A DNA stretch of 64,000 nucleotides, taken from the NCBI GenBank assembly GCA_964627605.1, contig CAZVGZ010000001.1:1-64000 (forward strand), given 5' to 3'. Below, piece after piece: positions 17,317 to 26,386 of the stretch (within the stretch, counting starts at the first letter, position 1; each line of letters opens with the position of its first letter). This stretch comes from CAZVGZ01 sp964627605. Lineage in GTDB: Bacteria; Latescibacterota; MWCZ01; CAZVGZ01. The notes below the pieces were generated by a model that worked only from the letters and a program-made list of their open reading frames with translations, had not been told where the DNA came from and did no database searches. The translations under genes and the position numbers were made by a program.

Positions 17317-18078
17317 ATGGAGAAGATGATCGCCGATCTGGCCAACAGGGCAGGCGAGATTGCGTTGAAATACTATGGACAGACCACTCCCGATGAAAAA
17401 CCAGATAAGTCCTATGTGACCGAAGGCGACAAGCGGACCGAGGAGTTTCTGAGGGAGTATTTGACCAAAGAGCTGCCAGATGACGGTATCGTCGGAGAGG
17501 AAGAGGGGAGTACCAACCCAGACGCTGAATATGTTTGGGCGCTAGATCCGATAGACGGCACAACCAACTACGTGTCACGGCTACCCCATTGGGGTGTCTG
17601 CATCGGAAGGCTCAAGCGTGGCGTTCCTGTTTTGGGAGTCGTGTATCTGCCGGTGTTGGACGAGATGTACGTCGCAGGCCCTGATGCACCAAGCACACTC
17701 AACGGCAAACGTATCTCGGCGGCAAGCAACGTCCGATGGCACCATGAGGAGCTGATCGGAGTCGGTTCAAAATCGTTTGAGAAGAGACCTCCCAAGTTCC
17801 CAGGCAAAATCAGAGTTATCGGCAGCACGGTGGTCAAGCTGCTGTATGTCGCCAGGGGAAGCTATGTCGGTGCTGCAATCCCGGCGGTGCACGTATGGGA
17901 TGTTGCCGCCGGTCTGCCGGTGCTGTTGGGAGCGGGAGCTGAGTGCGAGTGGACCGACGGTGGTGGTGATGTCGGCGAGCTCAATCTGTCGCCAGGGAAC
18001 CGGTTCGAGACTCCAGCTATGATCGCTTCTGCCCCTGGTGTGATGACTAGGTTGAGGGACGCTCTGGGAGGCGGATAG
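17317..18078 (+). CDS. Inositol monophosphatase-family phosphatase
   Basis: A 253-residue Mg2+-dependent sugar/nucleotide phosphatase. Metal ligands are Glu61/Glu62 (GEEEG), then Asp77, Asp80 and the following Gly-Thr-Thr in WALDPIDGTTNY; the third Asp is in VWDVAAG (about 190). The family includes inositol-1-phosphatase, HisN-type histidinol-phosphatase, fructose-1,6-bisphosphatase IV and 3'-phosphoadenosine phosphatase. The sequence alone does not decide between these. The start ATG has GAAGGG upstream. It is a single gene reading toward the URO-D pair, from which it is separated by about 190 bases containing a hairpin. Confidence 0.9.
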   Translation: MEKMIADLANRAGEIALKYYGQTTPDEKPDKSYVTEGDKRTEEFLREYLTKELPDDGIVGEEEGSTNPDAEYVWALDPIDGTTNYVSRLPHWGVCIGRLKRGVPVLGVVYLPVLDEMYVAGPDAPSTLNGKRISAASNVRWHHEELIGVGSKSFEKRPPKFPGKIRVIGSTVVKLLYVARGSYVGAAIPAVHVWDVAAGLPVLLGAGAECEWTDGGGDVGELNLSPGNRFETPAMIASAPGVMTRLRDALGGG

Positions 18079-18210
18079 TATGCGTTAACCGAATAGAGAC
18101 CCAAGCGAGCGGGAGAGGTCTGACGCACAGACTTTGCGGAGGAGTAATACACCAAAACACCGCCCGCCATGGCCGACGTTCGGTTTGGAACAGTTCAGCT
18201 GAACAGACCA

Positions 18211-18232
18211 CGTGGCAGGACTGAATGCCACG
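18211..18232. terminator. Hairpin between convergent genes
   Basis: CGTGGCA (18211-18217) pairs with TGCCACG (18226-18232) around an eight-base loop, in the gap between the convergent phosphatase and URO-D genes. There is no clean T-run on either strand, so it may be a weak or factor-assisted terminator. Confidence 0.35.
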
Positions 18233-18267
18233 GGTTTCACCGTCACGATCGCCTGAATGTGCCTACC

Positions 18268-19311
18268 CTACAGCCACCCCTCTTCGTAGCCCTGTTCGTA
18301 GAGCGCCACTATGTTTTCAGGAGGCGTGATCGCCTGGATGTTGTGGCACGGGGCGAGTATGTAGCCACCACCATCGCCCAAGATCGCTATGTTGTCGTGT
18401 ACTTCCTGCCTGACGTCCTCCACCGTGCCGAATGCCATCGTCTGCTGATTGTCCATCCCACCATGGAAAATCAGATCGTCGCCAAAATCGGCTTTCAGAC
18501 CTTCGCGTTCCATCCCGGCACATCGCCACTGCACAGGGTTTAGGACGTCTATCCCGGCGTCGATCATGCTCTTAAGAAGCGGGCGTATCGCGCCGTCGGA
18601 GTGAAAGAGCACATGGGCACCAGCCTGGTGGATGACATCTATCGTCCGCTTCATCCCTGGCATCAGGAATTCGTCGATGTGATCTGTGGAGCACAGAAGG
18701 CTCTCCTGGCTTCCAAAATCTTCGGCGACAAAACTGTACTGAAGCGCGCCAGGGATGGTTTCGACAATCCTTACGGTTCTCTGGTAGTCCAACTCAAACA
18801 GCTTGTCCAGACAGTAGCTCACTATCTCTGGGTACTCCAGAAAATCGGCGAACCCCTGTTCCAAGCCTCTGAGTTGGCAGTAGACCAGATGAACGCTGCA
18901 TCCACCGCCGGTGATCGGCAGATGCTCATTGCCCTTGATCTCCTGGGGCAGGCTTGAGTAGTCCCACCAGTCTGGCTCCGGCCATGTATAGTTTGCCTCA
19001 ATCTCCTCCACAGTGTTGAACTCAGCCAACGGTGCGTGGACACATTCCCAATAGGAGCCCAATTCGTATGACGCGTTTACGAATCGGCAGCCAAAACAGT
19101 TCTCTCCCTCTGTGACCTCTGGTCCAACATACTTGCCGCCAACCCCCACCACTTGGTCGATATGGAGCCGCTCGAAAACCGCATCCAGATCAGGAAGGCT
19201 CATGTGCTCAAGTAGTTTGTCGGTGGCCTCTTTGGTAGCACCGTAACTCATGGGCACCCGATCAGGGGTCTGTCGCGTGAGAACCGCTTCCCACCGCTCT
19301 CTAGACGTCAT
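18268..19311 (-). CDS. URO-D family protein, copy 2
   Basis: A 347-residue URO-D/methyltransferase-family TIM barrel that begins RERWEAVLTRQTPDRVPM, the RxDRVP pattern of the non-HemE branch. It is clearly paralogous to the gene at 20445-21503: both share LTRQTPDRVPM, GGGYI-APCHNIQA, NPVQWRC-GMEREGLK and VRPLL/ILP segments. His residues in VLFHSDGAIRPLL and APCHNIQ are candidate metal ligands, as in MtaA-type enzymes. No corrinoid protein or activator is encoded nearby. A possible role is cobamide-dependent demethylation of methylated osmolytes or sugars, which is an inference. Confidence 0.85.
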   Translation of the reverse strand: MTSRERWEAVLTRQTPDRVPMSYGATKEATDKLLEHMSLPDLDAVFERLHIDQVVGVGGKYVGPEVTEGENCFGCRFVNASYELGSYWECVHAPLAEFNTVEEIEANYTWPEPDWWDYSSLPQEIKGNEHLPITGGGCSVHLVYCQLRGLEQGFADFLEYPEIVSYCLDKLFELDYQRTVRIVETIPGALQYSFVAEDFGSQESLLCSTDHIDEFLMPGMKRTIDVIHQAGAHVLFHSDGAIRPLLKSMIDAGIDVLNPVQWRCAGMEREGLKADFGDDLIFHGGMDNQQTMAFGTVEDVRQEVHDNIAILGDGGGYILAPCHNIQAITPPENIVALYEQGYEEGWL

Positions 19312-19379
19312 TGTCTCTCTGCGTCCGCTATTTTTGTCCCGTGTTGTAATGTGAGTCTACTAAGTGGTGGCGACCGCTC

Positions 19380-20399
19380 TCAAGACATCTCGTTGAAAGC
19401 CTGTCGCACGATCTCAAACTCCTGGTCGTACATCGCCGGGAGCTTGATGTGAGGCGGTCTGCCGTGGGCGTAGCCAAAAAAATCGCAGCCTTTATCGTAC
19501 CACTCACGCCACGTCGAGGCTTCGCACTCTCCTTCTTCGATGCGGCCAACTATTGTCGTCATTACACGCTGATGAGGTTTCCTGATCGACAGTAACCAAT
19601 CCATCACTTCGCTCCGGGTACACTCTGCGATGAGCCCGTCACTCTCGGCTCCCATCGGGTGATCCAACCATCTCGGTTCAGCGGCGTAAAAGTAGGGAGG
19701 GCTGAATGTGATTTTCGTGTTCGGGCTATTTTCTTTCACCGCGTCCCTTATTCTTAAGAACTGCCTTGAAAGCATTTAGCGGGTGTAATCAAGGCTCTCA
19801 TCCTCGGTGATTTCTGCACCGGTGTTGGGCATTTCGCGGCCCATAATCGATTTGAAATTCTCCTCCACAAACGAGGCAGGTTGTACTGCGAAACCAGGCG
19901 AGCATCCTCCATACGTAAACCAATCGAACACGATCCAGTCCACCGGAAACTCTTTGACGAGCTCGGCGATGCGGGCACAGAGCAGGTCAGTCCATCCGCT
20001 TTCTGGTGCGAGAAACCCGGCACCGCTGTTCTGCTCGCGACTGGTCGGGATGAGCCAATCCCAACGCTTGTTGGCGACGTTGAGGTCGGTACCTGAGCAT
20101 AAATAGGACCAGAATGGCATCCCGGCTTTCTGTGCCAGCTCATACAACCGTGGTAGAAAATCACGTCCCGGCCCTGGAGCAGTCGGTCCCAGTTCTGTGG
20201 GATAGAAAGCGTAGTCACCGAAAGTATAAGCCCGGCAGAACATCGCTATGTTGCCCATCTCGACGTGAAAGTCAAAATACTCCTGTGGGTCCAGGAACGC
20301 CCAGTCGTGGGCCATGCTTGGCACCACCTGGTCGGGCTTGTCTCCGACTCGTGAAAAATTCAGATCGTAGCAGAAGACTTTGATTGGCGTGCTACCCAT
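19380..20399 (-). pseudogene. Glycosidase-like TIM-barrel gene split by an in-frame TAA
   Basis: Two frames, 20399-19776 (207 codons) and 19775-19380 (131 codons), are in the same phase and abut at a single TAA at 19776-19778. The protein text runs on naturally across it (LDYTR-stop-MLSRQFLRIRDAV), so this is one 339-codon gene with a nonsense codon; CAA (Gln) to TAA would explain it. The protein starts MGSTPIKVFCYDLNFSR and has VDWIVFDWFTYGGCSPGF, a pattern of GHL/alpha-galactosidase-like barrels in uncultured bacteria, but I cannot name the family. It lies between two URO-D paralogues. Alternatives are a sequencing error or reinitiation at the adjacent ATG. Confidence 0.7.
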
Positions 20400-20444
20400 C
20401 GCGGATCATCGTTGGATCTGGACTTGTTGTCATTTCTACGCCGA

Positions 20445-21503
20445 TCACGACCAGCCCATCTCATAGCCTGTTTCATAGAGCGCCATGGTGTTTTCTGCTG
20501 GGCTGACAGCCTGAATGTTGTGACAAGGGGCGATGATATACCCGCCGCCATCGCCCAATATCCCAAGATTATCAGCAACCTCTTTACGCACGTCGCCAAC
20601 GTCGCCGAACATCATGGTCTCCTGATTGTCCACACCGCCATGAAAGATCAGATCGCTGCTGAAATCCTGTTTGAGCCCTTCGCGCTCCATGCCCTGGCAT
20701 CGCCACTGCACCGGGTTCAGGACATCAATCCCAGCGTCGATCATGTCGGGAAGAATCGGTCTGACAGCACCGTCGTTATGGTGAAACACATGAGCGCCAC
20801 CTTCGTGAACCAGCTTCATCATCCGCTCCATGCGCGGAATCAGAAACTCCTTAATCTGCCCAGGAGAGAACATTAACCCCTCCTGCGAGCCCATGTCCTC
20901 GGCTACGTAGCTGATAAGCACCTGCCCTGGAATGGCCTCCAGGATCCTCGCGGTGGAGTCGTATGCCAGATCGAACAGCTTATCCAGACAGTAGTGGACG
21001 ATTTCAGGACTGTCGATGAGGTCTATGAACGCCAGCTCAAGTCCTCTTAAATGGCAGTATTTAAGGAACGGCTCGGAGCCGCCACCCCTGATGGGTCGGT
21101 CTTCATTGCCCTTCACAGCGTCAGGGAGATGGTCGTACTCCCACCAGTCAGATTGCGGCCAGTTGTAGTCGGCTTCAATCTCTTCAGCCGTACAGTAGCC
21201 CGCCAGCGGATTGACTACGCATTCGGTATACGTACCGGTCGCATACTCTATCGTCCGGTGCTTGCAGCCAAACAGGTCTTCCCCCTCTTTGGCTTCGGGT
21301 CCAACGAATCTGCCGCCAACGCCGAACGGCACATCGATATGGAGCTTTTCAAAAATGAGATCCATGTCATCAATGCCCATATGGTCCATCAGTTTGGCGT
21401 TGGCTTCGTCGGTGCCCCAGTAGTCCATCGGCACCCTGTCTGGCGTCTGACGGGTAAGAACCGCCTCCCACCGCTCTTTTGGGGTCATTGTTTCGTTGGG
21501 CAT
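20445..21503 (-). CDS. URO-D family protein, copy 3
   Basis: A 352-residue paralogue of the protein at 18268-19311; the two share most of their length, including KERWEAVLTRQTPDRVPM, VGPEAKEGEDLFGCK and APCHNIQAVSPAEN. The pair evidently arose by tandem duplication, with the broken glycosidase-like gene now between them. HVFHHNDGAVRPILP carries His residues that could bind zinc in a methyltransferase-type site. It lacks the HemE RQAGRY motif. The start ATG at 21503 has AGGAG upstream; a second ATG at 21488 has no ribosome site. Confidence 0.85.
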   Translation of the reverse strand: MPNETMTPKERWEAVLTRQTPDRVPMDYWGTDEANAKLMDHMGIDDMDLIFEKLHIDVPFGVGGRFVGPEAKEGEDLFGCKHRTIEYATGTYTECVVNPLAGYCTAEEIEADYNWPQSDWWEYDHLPDAVKGNEDRPIRGGGSEPFLKYCHLRGLELAFIDLIDSPEIVHYCLDKLFDLAYDSTARILEAIPGQVLISYVAEDMGSQEGLMFSPGQIKEFLIPRMERMMKLVHEGGAHVFHHNDGAVRPILPDMIDAGIDVLNPVQWRCQGMEREGLKQDFSSDLIFHGGVDNQETMMFGDVGDVRKEVADNLGILGDGGGYIIAPCHNIQAVSPAENTMALYETGYEMGWS

Positions 21504-21658
21504 CTTCTCGTTATCTCCTGATTTGAATATCCATTTAGCTCCGGTGTTATTCTGGCGGTAGAGTTACTATCTTTTTCGTGTGACAGCGCGATCAATACGT
21601 TACGGACTTTCTGGCCCTACAGCCAGAGCCAATGACCCACTAGACTGGATAATCGACG

Positions 21659-22234
21659 ATGCCTGATCTTGGCTTGGGGATGCTGCGCGACAGCATGAAC
21701 GACCTACCTCTGCACCCGCTTCCGGATGGCCACACCGTAAGGCCGTTTGAGGATGGGGACGCGAGGGCGTGGGTGGACCTACAACACGCCGCAAATGCGC
21801 ATTTGATGGCGATAACGATGGCGACGTTCGTCAAGAATTTTGGCGACGATCTGGCAGAGATGGGTGATAGAAGCTGCTTCGTCGTGTCTCCAAAGGGAGA
21901 GGATGTTGGGTCGATTACTGCGTGGTGGGATGACGGACCTGGCGGGCGGCGCGGACTGATCCACTGGGTAGCGGTGCAGCCGGAGTGTCAAGCCGGAGGG
22001 ATCGGCAAGGCGATGATGACCATGGCGATGAAGCGGTTGGCGAAGGAGTATGACACCGCCTATCTGAGGACATCGTCGACCCGAATACCAGCAATCAAAC
22101 TGTATCTGGATTTCGGATTTCTGCCGGATATGGATGCAGACGGTGCTAAAGAGGCGTGCGCGCATGTCAGGTCACAGCTTGCACACGCGGCACTGGGAAA
22201 CGGAGAGCAATCCGTCATCAAGAACCGGTGTTGA
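21659..22234 (+). CDS. GNAT-family N-acetyltransferase
   Basis: A 191-residue GNAT protein. Motif A is HWVAVQPECQAGGIGKAMM, with the acetyl-CoA pyrophosphate loop Q-x-x-G-x-G/A intact, followed by motif B LRTSSTRIPAIKLYLDFGF, the typical ending of substrate-binding strands. An N-terminal tail of about 25 residues precedes the fold, so the functional start could be one of the internal ATGs; no ribosome site is decisive. The 3' end overlaps the convergent heparinase-like gene by 17 bases. The substrate is unknown; possible targets include small amines, antibiotics or protein N termini. Confidence 0.82.
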   Translation: MPDLGLGMLRDSMNDLPLHPLPDGHTVRPFEDGDARAWVDLQHAANAHLMAITMATFVKNFGDDLAEMGDRSCFVVSPKGEDVGSITAWWDDGPGGRRGLIHWVAVQPECQAGGIGKAMMTMAMKRLAKEYDTAYLRTSSTRIPAIKLYLDFGFLPDMDADGAKEACAHVRSQLAHAALGNGEQSVIKNRC

Positions 22235-24422
22235 ACTGTGTTATCCCGCGCACAGTGACAGATGTGTCTTTACCCCCGCACCTAAGCGTCACCAATGCCT
22301 CGCGCTCGCTGGACGCTGTGCCCGAAACCCCGTTTTCGCCGTAGATCACATCGACATCTATCCACCCATAGGGGCTTTCGACTACCATACCAGGTAGCGA
22401 GATTTTCTTGACGTGGTGCGCGAAAACTCCACCATCATCCGCCCACAGCCATTCTGCATCGGTCGCTCCCCACTCCCCTATCACCAGTTCACCGGTTCTG
22501 TTTGTGACAACAAGCCCCGCTGGCGTTCGGACAACGCACGAACGCTTAGTTTTGGTGAGGGTTTCTATGGGTTGTGGGGCAGAACCGGAGACATCTGAAG
22601 GCATCAGCACTGTGGTAAACTCGTTCGGTGCTGACTGAGAAAGCGGTGTTGGCCAGGAGATGCATGTTCTAGTCGTGAAACTGTTGTACCAGCTTTTCTG
22701 CTGCTGTTTTGCATCGCAGGGAACATCGGGGTGGTCTGGGAAATCCTGCTCCGTCAGTTTCAGATCGTCGTCGATATCCGGCGCAGCGATGACTACCGGT
22801 ACGCCGTCATTGATTATCGTACATCCATCCTGCCCAGGGAAGCGATCAAGTGACACCTCTGCCCAACCTGAGCCTCTTTGGTAGACGGTCTCGCAGTGCC
22901 ACAGAGGAGCGCCATACAAACCATCAACGAACGGCTCGGTAACATCGAGCACCACCATCACACCTGACCGCGAGAGAAGTACACTTCGTTTGTGGTACAT
23001 GGGGATCGCGTGGGGAGCATCGCAGGCGATGGCTGTCAATTGTGCAACCCGACCACCTGTAAGCTCGGTGAGGTGGTAGTCACTGGGGCGACGGTTGGCA
23101 AAACCCAACCGGCGGTCTGGTGTTGGCCACGGCTGAGGTGAGGACGCCGCCCAAAAAAGGTTGTGGTAGTTGACGTAGCGCATCATATAGCCCGCGTCTC
23201 CCAACAGGAGAGCGCCCTTTGAAGAGTAGGCGACGATGGCCCCGGCATCCTGATGATCGTGCCACATCTTTCGGGCGCAACTGAGCATCATCGACGGACT
23301 TTGGGCGTCCGACCCGAGTCTCAAGACCACCTTGTCAGGGATTTTGGGGCCTGGAGCTACAGGATAGAGCGATGGCGCAGCCTGATGGAGGACTTCGGCG
23401 TGATAGGGGATGAATCCGACCACAGGAAGTGTTCTGTGGGTCACTGTCGGTGTCGCTGGAGGTGGCTCTGGAGTTATATTGTCGTCAATCGAGAGCAAAG
23501 CCTCCCTTGCGTGGGACATGAACCACGCCGCACGGGGCATCTGCCACCAGGAGTGAAGACGCTCGTCGATCTCACCGTCGGTCCGTTCGGCAAGCGAAAG
23601 GTTGTCGAACCAGCGGTGGTTGGACACCCATTCATATACCGCCTCCGCAGCCCACAGCGCTCGCGGATTACCGGTCCACGCCGCAACTGTTGCGAACAAC
23701 GCTGGCCATTCAGGCCAATCCTCCATGCTGCATGAATCGCCGTAGCCTGGGAGCAGTCCTGTGGGAAGAACGTGATCTATATTGCGCTCGATAGACGCCG
23801 CTGTTCCAGGATGCCCAAGCGCCATCTCTCTCTGACCACGGCGGTCGGCCCACAGAAGCAACGATGCCTGTTTGAACCCCTCGTAGTTAGGAGCGCCCTC
23901 TAGCTCTTCGCCCAACAGCCACCACTCCTCCCATATTCCGTCTGCAGCGTCTTTCAGGCGACGAGCATCAGGGGCATCGGGCCACAGTCGGGCAACAATA
24001 TCGCAAAAGTTGGCTGCTGTGATGGCGTGGTTGAAGCGTCGCATCCCGAACCGGTCGCTCATAAACCCAAGCGACCCCACAGCCGTTGGTGTGGCGGCTG
24101 TGCATATCGACATATCCTCTTCTTCGGAAAGAGCGCTCTCACTGCGCAGCGTGTTTATCGACATCCAGAAAGCGTCAGCAGGGAAATGACCGGCTGGCGA
24201 TGGTTGAAGGGCATATTTTTTGGCGGCATCCAGATGGAACGACTCTCTGGTCCACTTCGCAAGGAGGCTGTGAACGCCACCCAAATAGCAGACGTGGAAG
24301 CTGGTGAAATGGACAGCGTTGGGGTTAGGAGGGGCTGTCATCCATTGATGCGGTAAACCGTTCCAGGATACATCAGCGATCGCTTCTATAGATTCAAGCA
24401 GGCGGTCTGTAAACTCTTTCAT
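22218..24422 (-). CDS. Heparinase II/III-like polysaccharide lyase
   Basis: A 734-residue protein with the layout of heparinase II/III and alginate-lyase families: an N-terminal alpha/alpha toroid (about 1-330) and a C-terminal beta-sandwich. The junction carries the conserved MWHDHQDAGAIVAY segment followed by LLGDAGYMMRYVNYHN, with the catalytic-type His and Tyr residues. Such enzymes eliminate uronic-acid-containing polysaccharides such as alginate or glycosaminoglycans. There is no signal peptide, so it may act on imported oligomers in the cytoplasm. The start ATG has a near-perfect GAGGTGAT ribosome site. It is next to an ABC importer and a clan-A glycosidase on the same strand. Confidence 0.8.
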   Translation of the reverse strand: MKEFTDRLLESIEAIADVSWNGLPHQWMTAPPNPNAVHFTSFHVCYLGGVHSLLAKWTRESFHLDAAKKYALQPSPAGHFPADAFWMSINTLRSESALSEEEDMSICTAATPTAVGSLGFMSDRFGMRRFNHAITAANFCDIVARLWPDAPDARRLKDAADGIWEEWWLLGEELEGAPNYEGFKQASLLLWADRRGQREMALGHPGTAASIERNIDHVLPTGLLPGYGDSCSMEDWPEWPALFATVAAWTGNPRALWAAEAVYEWVSNHRWFDNLSLAERTDGEIDERLHSWWQMPRAAWFMSHAREALLSIDDNITPEPPPATPTVTHRTLPVVGFIPYHAEVLHQAAPSLYPVAPGPKIPDKVVLRLGSDAQSPSMMLSCARKMWHDHQDAGAIVAYSSKGALLLGDAGYMMRYVNYHNLFWAASSPQPWPTPDRRLGFANRRPSDYHLTELTGGRVAQLTAIACDAPHAIPMYHKRSVLLSRSGVMVVLDVTEPFVDGLYGAPLWHCETVYQRGSGWAEVSLDRFPGQDGCTIINDGVPVVIAAPDIDDDLKLTEQDFPDHPDVPCDAKQQQKSWYNSFTTRTCISWPTPLSQSAPNEFTTVLMPSDVSGSAPQPIETLTKTKRSCVVRTPAGLVVTNRTGELVIGEWGATDAEWLWADDGGVFAHHVKKISLPGMVVESPYGWIDVDVIYGENGVSGTASSEREALVTLRCGGKDTSVTVRGITQFNTGS

Positions 24423-24488
24423 ATCACCTCGTGAGGCCGTGGGTCGCGTGATGTTTTGTTGAGCTTCGCCTTTGGCGATGGAGGTATT

Positions 24489-25484
24489 CTACTCGGCAGG
24501 CTCAGGTGCAGCGGAAAGAAATCTGTCTGTCGTGATCTGTTCTACGTCCACTTCGTTGGTGATGATCTGCTGATCCCTGAGGATCTGTTCGGTGCGTCTC
24601 CAATGGGCCATGTTGTGCCAACCCAGTCCAAGCGAATCGGTGAGCGGGCTGCTCAGAATCGGCTGAAGCTGTTTGAAATTTTCACGGTTGAAATCGCGGT
24701 CTGTCTCTGGATGAGCGGCGCTGTATATCGCCACAGCAGAATCGGGGTTGGCCGTCGCCCAGGAGTACCCCTTTAGTGTAGCTCGGACGAAATCTCCGAT
24801 GACAACCGAATCGGCGGTGAGCGCCGACCGGTTGACAATCAGGTTTGTGCTCACAAGATCCACACCGTAGTCTGCCATCGCCATGCGGCTAACTTCGTGC
24901 CCTTGCATCTCTACCAACACCGGTTGGTCCTGTGTGTAGCCCAAAAGCGCGTCCACCTGCCCGCTTAGGAGAGGCGATATGGCCTTGCCGATGCTCACCT
25001 CGTCGATGGCGCTGCGGTCGATCCAAAGCGCCCTGATGAGAGCGACATATTCCCAATACTTGACACCTGAGGGCGTCAAACCAAGTTTCTTGCCCACCAG
25101 GTCGCTCGGTGATGCTATACCGGTCTCTTTGAGGGAGTAAATGACCACTGGCGAGTGTTGATTGACAACCGCCACCGACACCAGGTCCGCCCCCTTCGAG
25201 CAGACGATGATAGTAGCCCCCCCGCTGGACATCCCAACCGGGAAACTTCCTTGGGCTACGATAGTGGCGGTGCTGGTGGCGCCGTTGCCGGGATGCAGTT
25301 CGACATGAAAACCCGATTTGCGATAGTAGCCGTTGTGTTGTGCAGCAAAAAATCCGATCTGCTCCATCTGAGGCTTCCAATCGAGCAACACTTTCAGTGT
25401 TGTCAGATCTTTGTCTGTCCTATCGGCACAACCCGACGATGCTGCCATCAATATCAGTGCAACGAAACAAGAATGAAGTCTCAT
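24489..25484 (-). CDS. ABC transporter substrate-binding lipoprotein, NMT1/THI5-like
   Basis: A 331-residue periplasmic binding lipoprotein. The signal MRLHSCFVALILMAASSGC ends in a lipobox with Cys as lipid anchor. The mature part has the NMT1/THI5/SsuA fold: VLLDWKPQMEQIGFFAAQHNGYYRKSG at the start and GKKLGLTPSG in the hinge region. These families bind HMP-pyrimidines, sulfonates, nitrate or bicarbonate. The LDWxPNxxHxG-type N terminus favours the pyrimidine/thiamine-precursor branch. I start at the ATG at 25484, which begins the signal peptide; the frame opens at a TTG 12 bases earlier. It sits with a permease gene (101 bases away) but no ATPase gene is adjacent. Confidence 0.85.
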   Translation of the reverse strand: MRLHSCFVALILMAASSGCADRTDKDLTTLKVLLDWKPQMEQIGFFAAQHNGYYRKSGFHVELHPGNGATSTATIVAQGSFPVGMSSGGATIIVCSKGADLVSVAVVNQHSPVVIYSLKETGIASPSDLVGKKLGLTPSGVKYWEYVALIRALWIDRSAIDEVSIGKAISPLLSGQVDALLGYTQDQPVLVEMQGHEVSRMAMADYGVDLVSTNLIVNRSALTADSVVIGDFVRATLKGYSWATANPDSAVAIYSAAHPETDRDFNRENFKQLQPILSSPLTDSLGLGWHNMAHWRRTEQILRDQQIITNEVDVEQITTDRFLSAAPEPAE

Positions 25485-25585
25485 AGTCAGTTCCAACTGC
25501 TGAAGAGAAAAAGGTACAAGTTTGTGTTAATGCGATCTGAAGGCGGGTCCAGCGTCCATAAGGCTCATTCGCAGAGACCTTGGGA

Positions 25586-26341
25586 TCACCATTTCGCAAA
25601 GAAAAGTGACTCAACTGTGGCGACCAACCCGTAGAGTGCCACCCCCATCGTCCCCAGCATCAGTAGACTCGCAAACATGAGGTCGGTCTGCAAAGTGTCG
25701 TTGGCGAGCTGCGTGAGATACCCAAGCCCCTCGCTGGCACCGACGAACTCGCCGACAACCGCGCCGATCACGCTGAGTGTGATGCTCATCCTAAGGCCGG
25801 TAAACACGAATGGCAGCGCAGATGGGACTTCGAGTTTCCAAAACATCTGGTCGCGTGTCGCCGCCAAAGAGACGAACACGTCTTTGGCCAATGGATCGGT
25901 TGACGATAGTCCACGCATGGTGTTGATGGTCATTGGGAAGAACGAGATCAGCGCCGCCACCAACACTTTTGGGAGGAGGCCAGGCCCCAACAGGACGATA
26001 AACAACGGGGCTAGCGCCTCTTTGGGAAAAGTCTGGGAGGCGACTACAAGCGGCCCGATCGCTTTCCTGATAGGCGAGGATCGGTGCATGACGGCGGCGG
26101 CAAAGACTCCGACGCTTGCTCCCAAGGCGAACCCTGCGGCGACTTCGGTGAGCGTTACCCCTGCATGGTGAAGCATCATCTGCCACTGGTTGACCAGCCG
26201 GGCGAACACAGCAGATGGGGCTGGCAGTAGGTAGCTGGCTGTTCCAGTGATCCGCACGAACGCTTCCCACCCCAGTGTGATCGCGGCGACGAACACGATT
26301 GTCGCGAGATATTCGCGACAAAACCTCCACACCGCGCGCAT
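25586..26341 (-). CDS. ABC transporter permease, SsuC/ThiX-like
   Basis: A 251-residue single-domain binding-protein-dependent permease with about six TM helices. The EAA loop that contacts the ATPase is ASQTFPKEALAPLFIVLLGPG, characteristic of the SsuC/TauC/ThiX branch, and matches the NMT1-type binding protein just downstream. Together they would import a small organic substrate such as a thiamine-precursor pyrimidine or sulfonate. The cognate ATP-binding subunit is missing from this neighbourhood. It is 45 bases downstream of the glycosidase gene on the same strand. Confidence 0.88.
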   Translation of the reverse strand: MRAVWRFCREYLATIVFVAAITLGWEAFVRITGTASYLLPAPSAVFARLVNQWQMMLHHAGVTLTEVAAGFALGASVGVFAAAVMHRSSPIRKAIGPLVVASQTFPKEALAPLFIVLLGPGLLPKVLVAALISFFPMTINTMRGLSSTDPLAKDVFVSLAATRDQMFWKLEVPSALPFVFTGLRMSITLSVIGAVVGEFVGASEGLGYLTQLANDTLQTDLMFASLLMLGTMGVALYGLVATVESLFFAKW

Positions 26342-26386
26342 AGGGATGAGTTTCTCCTTAGCCCCGGCCTCACGCCGACGGAACGC

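Noticed and set aside
18193..18204. Perfect 12-base palindrome GTTCAGCTGAAC
   Set aside because: Lies between convergent genes, is not repeated elsewhere that I noticed, and cannot be tied to any regulator.
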